From Gammaproteobacteria bacterium (GTDB lineage Bacteria > Pseudomonadota > Gammaproteobacteria > Pseudomonadales > Pseudohongiellaceae): DNA of 5,737 bases. Location: assembly GCA_003556835.1 (NCBI GenBank), contig PWQG01000163.1, positions 1 to 5,737 of the forward strand. Direction: 5' to 3'. A program made the translations under genes and the position numbers. This document shows, piece after piece, positions 1-5,023 of this stretch. Numbering within the stretch: the first letter of the stretch is position 1; each line of letters begins with the position of its first letter. The notes under the pieces were generated by a model that did not search any database, was not told where the DNA came from, and was given only the letters and a program-made list of their open reading frames with translations.

Positions 1-185
1 AGATCCAGGCCGAACAGATCCTGAAAATCCGCGAGCGCATCAATCGCCTGATCGCCGATGAAACCGGGCAATCCCTGGAACGGGTGTCGAAGGATACCGA
101 TCGTGATTACTGGATGACGGTGGACGAAGCCATCGAATACGGGATTGTGGGCAAAGCGATCCGTTCATCCACTGAGATCGGCTGA
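1..185 (+). CDS. clpP: ClpP-type ATP-dependent protease proteolytic subunit, C-terminal 60 residues (5' end outside window)
   Basis: The open frame begins at base 3 and ends with TGA at 183-185. The translated tail starts IQAEQILKIRERIN and contains TGQSLERVSKDTDRDYWM followed by DEAIEYGIVGKAI. This is the conserved ClpP C-terminal block: the handle helix, the TGQ turn, then the D-x-x-R-D segment that carries the catalytic Asp (Asp171 region of E. coli ClpP), then the EAxEYG motif. The family forms a barrel-shaped serine peptidase fed by a ClpX/ClpA-type unfoldase; Ser and His of the triad lie upstream of the window. The residues YWM and VGKAI differ from the usual enterobacterial tail (RFLSAPEAVEYGLVD), so this may be a second ClpP paralogue. 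No clpX follows: the next gene is convergent, unlike the usual clpP-clpX order. Family assignment is firm; paralogue status is inference. Confidence 0.9.
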   Translation, partial: IQAEQILKIRERINRLIADETGQSLERVSKDTDRDYWMTVDEAIEYGIVGKAIRSSTEIG

Positions 186-200
186 CAGTTCGCCCCGCAG

Positions 201-220
201 CCGGGTCGGCCTTGACCCGG
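201..220. terminator. GC-rich hairpin between convergent genes, possible terminator
   Basis: CCGGGTC (201-207) and GACCCGG (214-220) form a perfect 7-bp stem around a 6-nt loop. It sits in the 44-bp gap between the clpP stop and the end of the opposing gene, where a shared terminator is expected. Neither side has a T-tract, so intrinsic termination would be weak; it may only stabilise 3' ends or assist Rho-dependent termination. Confidence 0.35.
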
Positions 221-229
221 TGCTCTGGC

Positions 230-622
230 TCAGTCCGCGATTTCGCTGCGTACAAACGTGGCCTGCTGATTGCGGGCCAGAGTGCAGACGAAGTGGTAGT
301 CCGGCTGGCATTCCAGTGGTCGGGCGATGGCCGAATCCGGACCGGTGAGCTGGATGAGGATGGTTCCCCGGGCGCCCTGGAACTGCGCAGTGACCGTGGC
401 GGACTGGCCGCTGATGAAGCCCTCCTGGGAGGTCCATGGCACACCCATCGGGGCTACCGGGAATACACTGAAGCGATCGCCTTCACGGATCACCCGTACC
501 ACGAACTCTCCCTGTTCCGCAGCCCAGATCCCATCCCAATACTCAGACAGGTCAGCCGCAGCAAAGCCCGGCAGACCAGTGAGTGCCAGCAGGAAAGTGA
601 TTTTTTGCAGAAATGATTTCAT
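230..622 (-). CDS. Small exported protein of unknown function (130 aa)
   Basis: I do not recognise this family. The start at 620-622 is chosen because it gives a typical signal peptide: MKSFLQK, a hydrophobic core (ITFLLALTGLPGF) and an AAA cleavage site near residue 23. The same frame extends upstream to 763, but that part would precede the signal peptide and runs through a terminator hairpin, so it is unlikely to be translated. The Shine-Dalgarno sequence upstream of 622 is poor. The mature part (about 107 residues) opens with DLSEYWDGIW, is rich in beta-prone stretches (EFVVRVI, RFSVFPV, ATVTAQF, GTILIQL), and has only two cysteines, C105 and C113 (ECQPDYHFVC), which could form a disulfide in the periplasm. 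The look is that of a small lipocalin-like or beta-sandwich domain, but this is a guess. It is convergent with clpP and lies downstream, on the same strand, of the terminator at 682-725. Confidence 0.7.
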   Translation of the reverse strand: MKSFLQKITFLLALTGLPGFAAADLSEYWDGIWAAEQGEFVVRVIREGDRFSVFPVAPMGVPWTSQEGFISGQSATVTAQFQGARGTILIQLTGPDSAIARPLECQPDYHFVCTLARNQQATFVRSEIAD

Positions 623-646
623 CAGTGATGATACCGAGCGGAATGT

Positions 647-662
647 ACTATCGAGTATAGCA
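647..662 (-). promoter_or_regulatory. Candidate promoter -10 and small dyad upstream of the exported-protein gene
   Basis: Read on the - strand, TATACT (659-654) matches the sigma-70 -10 box at five of six positions and lies about 30 bases ahead of the start codon at 622. No good -35 box is visible at 16-18 bp spacing. The -10 overlaps a CTAT-n5-ATAG dyad (648-660), which could be a protein-binding site. Since a strong terminator lies just upstream (682-725), the gene needs either this promoter or read-through. Confidence 0.3.
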
Positions 663-681
663 GTGCGGCCGCGGTTCATGG

Positions 682-725
682 AAAACAAAAAAATGCCGGT
701 TCGGGGTTTGGGGTCCGAACCGGCA
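682..725 (-). terminator. Strong intrinsic terminator for leftward transcription
   Basis: TGCCGGTTCGG (694-704) and CCGAACCGGCA (715-725) form a perfect 11-bp stem around a 10-nt loop. On the - strand the stem is followed directly by seven T, then G, then four T (693-682), which is a classic Rho-independent terminator. On the + strand the hairpin is followed by AAGAGGG, so it is directional. The - strand loop reads ACCCCAAACC, an exposed C-rich stretch. No convincing protein gene lies between this terminator and the divergent OxyR gene, so it must end a short leftward RNA or act as an attenuator for the gene at 230-622. Confidence 0.85.
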
Positions 726-819
726 AGAGGGATACGTTTTACCTTCCTTGCAGGAGTCATCATGAATCGGCTGCATGGTCTCGATCATAGTCATCTCGAC
801 AGAATTGATAAAATGAATT
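682..819 (-). ncRNA. Candidate small RNA divergent from oxyR (OxyS-like position)
   Basis: The 3' end is defined by the strong leftward terminator at 725-682. The 5' end is an estimate: a TATGAT -10-like box (831-826 on the - strand) would start transcription near 819, giving an RNA of about 138 nt; a TTTAAT box (822-817) would start it near 810. A second possible stem inside the RNA pairs TGCAG with CTGCA around the middle. Position, size and orientation match the E. coli arrangement, where OxyR activates the divergent OxyS RNA (about 109 nt). I see no sequence similarity to OxyS itself. The same strand has a short open frame without a Shine-Dalgarno sequence, so a coding role is less likely but possible. 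Alternative: a leader with an attenuator for the gene at 230-622. Confidence 0.4.
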
Positions 820-821
820 AA
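762..821 (+). CDS. Possible 19-codon leader mini-ORF upstream of oxyR
   Basis: ATG at 762 is preceded by AGGAG (752-756) at a good 5-base spacing, and the frame ends at TAA 819-821. The peptide would be MNRLHGLDHSHLDRIDKMN. It lies 48 bases ahead of the proposed OxyR start. It needs a rightward promoter upstream of about 750, which I cannot identify, and it overlaps the candidate leftward RNA and the putative operator. It could be a leader peptide or a chance frame with a chance ribosome binding site. Confidence 0.25.
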   Translation: MNRLHGLDHSHLDRIDKMN

Positions 822-853
822 ATTGATCATAACGATATCAATAACGAATCAAT
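804..853. promoter_or_regulatory. AT-rich divergent control region with four ATTGAT/ATCAAT half-sites
   Basis: Two copies of ATTGAT (804-809, 822-827) are followed by two copies of the complement ATCAAT (837-842, 848-853). The inner pair makes a 21-bp dyad with 6-bp arms and a 9-bp centre, which contains the T-N11-A pattern typical of LysR-family operators. OxyR-type tetramers are known to contact four half-sites along one DNA face, so autoregulation of the adjacent oxyR and control of the leftward transcript are likely. The spacing here (18, 15 and 11 bp) is not the regular 10-11 bp of E. coli OxyR sites. Leftward -10 candidates TATGAT and TTTAAT fall inside this region; no rightward promoter with good -35 and -10 boxes stands out. 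Confidence 0.5.
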
Positions 854-858
854 GGCTG

Positions 859-863
859 AGGAG
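859..863 (+). promoter_or_regulatory. Ribosome binding site that decides the OxyR start
   Basis: AGGAG lies 6 bases before TTG 870-872. The in-frame ATG at 852 has no Shine-Dalgarno sequence in front of it and overlaps the last operator half-site. The site therefore favours TTG 870 as the real start. Confidence 0.7.
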
Positions 864-869
864 TCGTCT

Positions 870-1784
870 TTGAACCACCTGCCAACCACCAAGCAGTTGC
901 GGTACTTCGTGGCTCTGGAGCAAATCGGGCATTTTGGCCGGGCAGCGGAAGCCTGCTTCGTTTCGCAACCCGCTTTCAGTGTCGCCATCCGTGAACTGGA
1001 AAGCCAGCTCAATGTCCAGTTGGTCGACCGCACCAACAAGAATGTGACCATCACCAGTCTCGGGCGGGAAGTGGCTGCGCAGGCACGACTTGTCTTGCGT
1101 GACCTGGAAGACCTCGTCGATCTGGCGCAGAGCCACCAGGCGCCGCTTACCGGACGTCTGAACATGGGCGTGATTCCGACCATTGCGCCGTTTCTGTTGC
1201 CGCAGGTCCTGCCCGCACTGCGTTCGCACTTCCCGGATCTGAAACTGTATCTGAAAGAGGACCTCACGGACCGGGTGTACGATCGCCTGATGGACGGCGA
1301 GCTGGATGTCATCCTGATCGCCTTGCCCTATGAATTGCGCAATGTGGCGGAGATGCCGCTGTTCGATGACCATTTCTATCTGGCGCATCGGCAGGACAGT
1401 TGCCTGATGAGGTCCGGAAACGGTGATGTTGATGAGCTGCCCAGTGACAGCATTCTGCTGTTGGAGGATGGGCATTGCCTGCGCGACCATGCCCTGTCCG
1501 CCTGCCGGATCAAGAATGCCGACAAGGTCAGTCACATCACCGCCACCAGCCTGCTCACCCTGGTGCAGATGGTGGATGCCGATCTTGGCGTCACCTACCT
1601 GCCGGAAATGGCGGTCCGTTCGCCCCTGCTGAAGAACACAAGGCTGTGCACCGTGCTCCAGGAGAGCAGCAGTTACCGTGAAATCGGTCTGGTCTGGCGC
1701 AAGGCCAGCACCCGGCAGGAAGAGTTCCGCATGCTCGGGGAATTCATCCGCGAGCACTATCATGTTCCTTCCGCGCAGGCCTGA
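870..1784 (+). CDS. oxyR: OxyR-family LysR-type hydrogen-peroxide-responsive transcriptional regulator
   Basis: Starting at TTG 870 the protein is 304 aa, almost the length of E. coli OxyR (305), and begins MNHLPTTKQLRYFVAL, the usual opening of this subfamily; ATG 852 would add six residues but lacks a ribosome binding site. Residues 5-63 are the LysR winged helix-turn-helix (FGRAAEACFVSQPAFSVAIRELE), and about 92-300 the periplasmic-binding-like sensor domain. The redox signature is intact: LEDGHCLRDHALSAC gives C203 and C212, nine residues apart, exactly the spacing of C199/C208 of E. coli OxyR, which form a disulfide on peroxide exposure. The VIPTIAPFLLP segment (T104) matches the conserved peroxide-pocket threonine region. 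Known family role: tetrameric activator of catalase, alkyl hydroperoxide reductase and related genes, and repressor of its own gene. Here the targets are unknown; neighbours are exported oxidoreductase and hydrolase genes rather than ahpC or katG. Confidence 0.93.
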   Translation: MNHLPTTKQLRYFVALEQIGHFGRAAEACFVSQPAFSVAIRELESQLNVQLVDRTNKNVTITSLGREVAAQARLVLRDLEDLVDLAQSHQAPLTGRLNMGVIPTIAPFLLPQVLPALRSHFPDLKLYLKEDLTDRVYDRLMDGELDVILIALPYELRNVAEMPLFDDHFYLAHRQDSCLMRSGNGDVDELPSDSILLLEDGHCLRDHALSACRIKNADKVSHITATSLLTLVQMVDADLGVTYLPEMAVRSPLLKNTRLCTVLQESSSYREIGLVWRKASTRQEEFRMLGEFIREHYHVPSAQA

Positions 1785-1868
1785 ACTTCCGAGGCTCCCG
1801 ATTTGCCAGCCAGATGCCTTTGTGAGACAGTTTTCGGTCCGGTTCTCGTGATTCTGGAGGAAGGTCCC

Positions 1869-2861
1869 ATGTCCCGTACCCTCACCCTGTTTCGGACACT
1901 TATGCTGATCAGCTGCGGGCTGGCTCTGGCCGCCGGCGGGCTGCAGGCCCAGGAGCGGCGTCAGGCGCCGGAGCATCTCACCACCACCAGTATCAATCTG
2001 GAAGATGTTCCCTATCCCCATCCGGTGCAGTTTCTGGATTTGCAGCTCTATGGCAACGACATCCGTATGGCGTACATGGATGCGCGCCCCACTGGCTCCC
2101 CCAATGGGCGGACAGTGGTACTGCTGCATGGCATGAACTGGTATAGCGAATACTGGGAGGAAACCATGGAGCGGCTGACAGCCGAGGGGTTCCGGGTCAT
2201 AGCACCTGACCAGGTCGGTTTCGGTCGATCGTCCAAGCCGATCATGCCCTATAGTCTGCATGATCACGTCAGTAATACCCGGGCGATACTCGATGAATTG
2301 GGTGTGGAGCAGGCGGCCATCGTCGGCCATTCCATGGGCGGCGCCATCGCCACCCGCTTTGCCTTCTCCCATCCCGATGTGGCCACGCATCTGGTGCTGG
2401 TCAACCCCATTGCCCTGACCGATCGGCGTCTGGACCGTGGTTGGACCCGGCTTGACGACAGCTATGTCGGGCGCCGTGACAGCCGGGACTACGAGGCCGT
2501 ACGGCGTAACTTCGAGCGGTATTTTGTCACCTGGGACGAGAAGTGGGAGCGCTACATCGAGATTAACTACGGCTGGACCCTGAGTGGGGAGTGGCCACGA
2601 CTGGCACAGGTGCTGGCGCTGAATTCCCAGTGGCTCTATCAGGACCCGACGGTCTATGACCGGCCGCATGTCCAGGCCCGTACGCTGTTTCTCAGCGGAG
2701 CAGAGGATGGCCCGGATTATCGCGACCAGGCGCGCCAGACCGTGGAGGATATACCCGACGCCGAGCTGCATCTGATCGAGAATGTTGGCCACGTGCCGTT
2801 TTTCGAGGCACCCGACGCATTCTATCCGCCATTCATCGAGTTTCTGTCGACGGGGCCCTGA
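1869..2861 (+). CDS. Exported alpha/beta-fold hydrolase (serine hydrolase)
   Basis: ATG 1869 is chosen because GGAGG (1856-1860) lies 8 bases upstream and the resulting N-terminus is a signal peptide; a longer frame from TTG 1803 has neither. The protein is 330 aa. The signal peptide runs to about A27 (hydrophobic LMLISCGLALAAG, cleavage at LQA-QE). LISC at 13-16 formally fits a lipobox, but the hydrophobic core continues past C16, so cleavage at A27 is preferred. The hydrolase core has the oxyanion-hole motif HGMNW (87-91), the nucleophile elbow GHSMGG with Ser155, a likely catalytic acid in GAEDGPD (Asp280 or Asp283), and His308 in NVGHVPF. A lid region lies around 185-250. The Ser nucleophile excludes a haloalkane dehalogenase (Asp). 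Substrate unknown; likely an ester, lactone or similar, in the periplasm. It lies 84 bases after oxyR with no clear terminator between, and 98 bases before the copper oxidoreductase. Confidence 0.9.
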   Translation: MSRTLTLFRTLMLISCGLALAAGGLQAQERRQAPEHLTTTSINLEDVPYPHPVQFLDLQLYGNDIRMAYMDARPTGSPNGRTVVLLHGMNWYSEYWEETMERLTAEGFRVIAPDQVGFGRSSKPIMPYSLHDHVSNTRAILDELGVEQAAIVGHSMGGAIATRFAFSHPDVATHLVLVNPIALTDRRLDRGWTRLDDSYVGRRDSRDYEAVRRNFERYFVTWDEKWERYIEINYGWTLSGEWPRLAQVLALNSQWLYQDPTVYDRPHVQARTLFLSGAEDGPDYRDQARQTVEDIPDAELHLIENVGHVPFFEAPDAFYPPFIEFLSTGP

Positions 2862-2881
2862 GTTATGCTGGATAGTTGTTT

Positions 2882-2902
2882 CTGAACCAATTCAGTATTT
2901 TT
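2882..2902 (+). terminator. Weak hairpin with T-run between hydrolase and monooxygenase genes
   Basis: CTGAA (2882-2886) and TTCAG (2891-2895) pair around a 4-base loop, followed by TATTTTT. The 5-bp AT-rich stem is short for an efficient terminator, so it may allow read-through, or the dyad may instead be a protein-binding site near a promoter for the next gene. No promoter with good -35 and -10 boxes was identified in 2862-2959. Confidence 0.25.
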
Positions 2903-2959
2903 GTCGTAGTCTGAACACAACTCATGTTGCGTTGCAGCTGACACTCCGTGGAGTACCGT

Positions 2960-4936
2960 ATGAGCAGTCTCAAGAAATCCGTGCCGATCCTTCTGGCCGG
3001 TCTCACCGCGCTGTTGTTGACGGCGGGCGCTACCGCGAATAGCGGCCCCGAGCGGGTGGGCAATTTCATGCTGATTGACCACGACGGTAGGGCTGTCGAT
3101 CTGCATTATCACCACTATGCATCCGCAATTGTGTTGATGGCCCATCGTAATGACTCCGAAGTGGTTGCCGCTTCGGTGGAAGAACTCAAAGCCTTGCGCG
3201 AGGAATTTCCCGATCTGGAAGTGTTCCTGATCAATGGGGTCGCGGAGGAGGACAGGGCCGCGATCCGGGCCGATGCCGAAGCCTGGGACATTCCTTTCCC
3301 GGTGCTGGATGACCGCACACAATTGGTGAGCGAGACGCTGGAGCTGGCCTATGCCGGTGAAGTGCTGGTGCTCGAACCCCGCCGCTGGAGTGTGCTCTAC
3401 CGTGGTCCGGTTGCCGACGTCCCCGGGCAGAGCGAGAATCTGGTGGCCACGGTGCTGACCGAGTATCTGGCCGAGAAGGAAATCAGTGTTGCTTCGCGTG
3501 GTATGCCGGATTCGTTCCTGGGCGAGCAGATCAACCTGCCCGCCCTGGCGGAGCGGGACCGGCACGCGGAAATATCCTACTCGGAAACCATTGCGCCCAT
3601 GCTGGCGCAGAAGTGTGCGGACTGTCACCGGCCCGGCGGTATTGGCCCCTGGGCCATGACGGGTCATTCGATTGTCCAGGGCTGGTCGCCGATGATTCGT
3701 GAAACCGTGCTTACCGGACGGATGCCACCCTGGCATGCCGACCCGGAAGTGGGCACATTTGAACATGACATGAGCTTCAGCAAGCAGGAGATGCGTGATC
3801 TGGTGCACTGGATTGATGCTGGTGCACCCCGCGGTGACGGGCCTGATCCGCTGGAAGATGTGGCTCCGGTCAGCACCGAGTGGGCCATGGGTGAGCCGGA
3901 TCTGGTGGTGGAATTGCCGACCTTTGATGTGCCGGCCACCGGAGTGCTTGATTACCAGAACTTCGAAGTGCGCAATCCTCTCGAGGAAGGTGTCTGGATC
4001 TCTGCCGTGCAGATCATTCCAGGTGATCGGCAGGTGGTTCACCATGCCATTGCCACCTTTGGACCGAGCACGGCCATTGGACAGGATGCCGATTCCTCGA
4101 CCATCCTGTTCCAGCCGCAGCTGATGACCTTTGTGCCGGGCAATGAAACCTATATCTATCCTGAAGGCAATGGTGTCTACATTCCGGCCGACTCTTCCTT
4201 CTATACACAGATGCATTACACGACCTATGGTCGGGAAACCACGGACACCACCCGTATCGGTCTGTATTTTGCGGATGAGGAGCCCGAGCATGTGCTGCAG
4301 CACTACTCGATTGTGGACCTGAATCTCGAGATTCCGCCGGGGGCTCCCGAGCATGAGGAAGCCGCCTATTACCAGTTCCAGCGTGATGCCGTGGTCTACA
4401 GCCTGTTCCCGCACGCGCATTACCGGGGACGTGCTTCCAGCTTCACGGTGCGTTATCCCGATGGAGAGGAAGAGCTGGTGCTTTCGGTACCGAATTACGA
4501 CTTCAACTGGCAGCGTTATTTCCAATTCGAAGAGCCGATCGAGGTGCCCGCCGGGACCATGTTGATCCATCGTACGGTGTACGATAATTCGCCACACAAC
4601 ATAAGCAATCCGGATCCCGAGGCCACGGTTCGTTTTGGTGAGCAGACTTGGGAAGAGATGCTTTACGGCGGCATTTCCTTCCGTTATGCCGAGGCAAGGC
4701 CGGGAGATCACGAGATTGATCCTGACGAGTATCTGGCGTCCATTGCCATGGGCTTCATGGACAGGAATATGGATGGCAAGGTGGAACTCAGTGAGATGCC
4801 GGAAGGAGCCCGCGAGTCCCTGGCCCTGCCTTTCATGATGCTGGACACCAATGATTCCGGTGGTCTGGAATTCGAGCAGTTCAAGCAACTGATGAGCAGT
4901 GATTCCATGAGCCGGGCGTTCCGTTCGCAGCTCTGA
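2960..4936 (+). CDS. Exported thioredoxin-like / cytochrome c / type II copper monooxygenase / EF-hand fusion protein
   Basis: ATG 2960 follows GGAG (2950-2953) at 6 bases; the protein is 658 aa. A signal peptide ends near A26 (ATA-NS). Residues about 30-172 resemble a redoxin/thioredoxin-like fold (VGNFMLIDHDGRAVDL, FPVLDDR, VLYRGPV) but contain no cysteine. A c-type heme site follows: C219-ADC222-H223, with M255 of GRMPPW a likely axial ligand. Residues about 310-580 match Cu type II ascorbate-dependent monooxygenases (PHM/dopamine beta-monooxygenase fold): the His pair H361-H362 (VVHHAI) and H419 (QMHY) for one copper, and H485-A-H487 plus M567 (WEEM) for the other, in the PHM order. The tail has an EF-hand loop D601-E612 (DRNMDGKVELSE) and a second loop D629-Q640 (DTNDSGGLEFEQ) ending in Gln instead of Glu. 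The only cysteines are the heme pair, so the disulfides of animal PHM are absent. Likely periplasmic O2-using hydroxylase taking electrons through heme; substrate unknown. Confidence 0.88.
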   Translation: MSSLKKSVPILLAGLTALLLTAGATANSGPERVGNFMLIDHDGRAVDLHYHHYASAIVLMAHRNDSEVVAASVEELKALREEFPDLEVFLINGVAEEDRAAIRADAEAWDIPFPVLDDRTQLVSETLELAYAGEVLVLEPRRWSVLYRGPVADVPGQSENLVATVLTEYLAEKEISVASRGMPDSFLGEQINLPALAERDRHAEISYSETIAPMLAQKCADCHRPGGIGPWAMTGHSIVQGWSPMIRETVLTGRMPPWHADPEVGTFEHDMSFSKQEMRDLVHWIDAGAPRGDGPDPLEDVAPVSTEWAMGEPDLVVELPTFDVPATGVLDYQNFEVRNPLEEGVWISAVQIIPGDRQVVHHAIATFGPSTAIGQDADSSTILFQPQLMTFVPGNETYIYPEGNGVYIPADSSFYTQMHYTTYGRETTDTTRIGLYFADEEPEHVLQHYSIVDLNLEIPPGAPEHEEAAYYQFQRDAVVYSLFPHAHYRGRASSFTVRYPDGEEELVLSVPNYDFNWQRYFQFEEPIEVPAGTMLIHRTVYDNSPHNISNPDPEATVRFGEQTWEEMLYGGISFRYAEARPGDHEIDPDEYLASIAMGFMDRNMDGKVELSEMPEGARESLALPFMMLDTNDSGGLEFEQFKQLMSSDSMSRAFRSQL

Positions 4937-4955
4937 TCAGCTGCCGCCTGGATAC

Positions 4956-4994
4956 AAAAAAGCGCAGCTTCCCTGGCCGGAAGCTGCGCTTTTT
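4956..4994. terminator. Bidirectional intrinsic terminator
   Basis: AGCGCAGCTTCC (4961-4972) and its exact complement (4979-4990) make a 12-bp stem with a 6-base loop, flanked by an A-run on the left (4956-4960) and a T-run on the right (4991-4994). It therefore serves both the rightward monooxygenase gene (stop 4936) and the leftward molybdenum hydroxylase gene (stop 5024). Confidence 0.92.
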
Positions 4995-5023
4995 ATTGCC
5001 TGGTTGGGCCGTTGATCCACGGC

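Noticed and set aside
623..763. N-terminal extension of the exported-protein gene (start at 763)
   Set aside because: It would place 47 residues before a clean signal peptide and translate through a strong terminator hairpin.
648..830. 60-codon leftward open frame with two cysteines in the oxyR upstream region
   Set aside because: No Shine-Dalgarno sequence before any of its ATGs, it runs through the terminator stem and T-tract, and its composition is not protein-like; the non-coding reading is preferred.
1803..1868. TTG start giving 22 more residues to the alpha/beta hydrolase
   Set aside because: The segment would mask the signal peptide and the strong GGAGG site points to ATG 1869.
1785..1868. 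Terminator or promoter between oxyR and the hydrolase gene
   Set aside because: No stem with a T-run and no -35/-10 pair of reasonable match was found by eye.
1881..1920. Lipoprotein signal (LISC) in the hydrolase N-terminus
   Set aside because: The hydrophobic core continues after the cysteine and a standard AxA-type cleavage site follows at residue 27, so a soluble periplasmic protein is more likely.
849..2792. 647-codon open frame on the - strand opposite oxyR and the hydrolase gene
   Set aside because: It is a shadow of two well-supported genes, spans their intergenic gap, has His/Gln/Gly-rich composition without any recognisable domain, and starts without a ribosome binding site.
2822..4888. 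688-codon open frame on the - strand opposite the copper oxidoreductase gene
   Set aside because: It mirrors the codon positions of the real gene, is rich in His, Arg and Gly with no domain order, and would run against a gene with complete heme, copper and calcium motifs.
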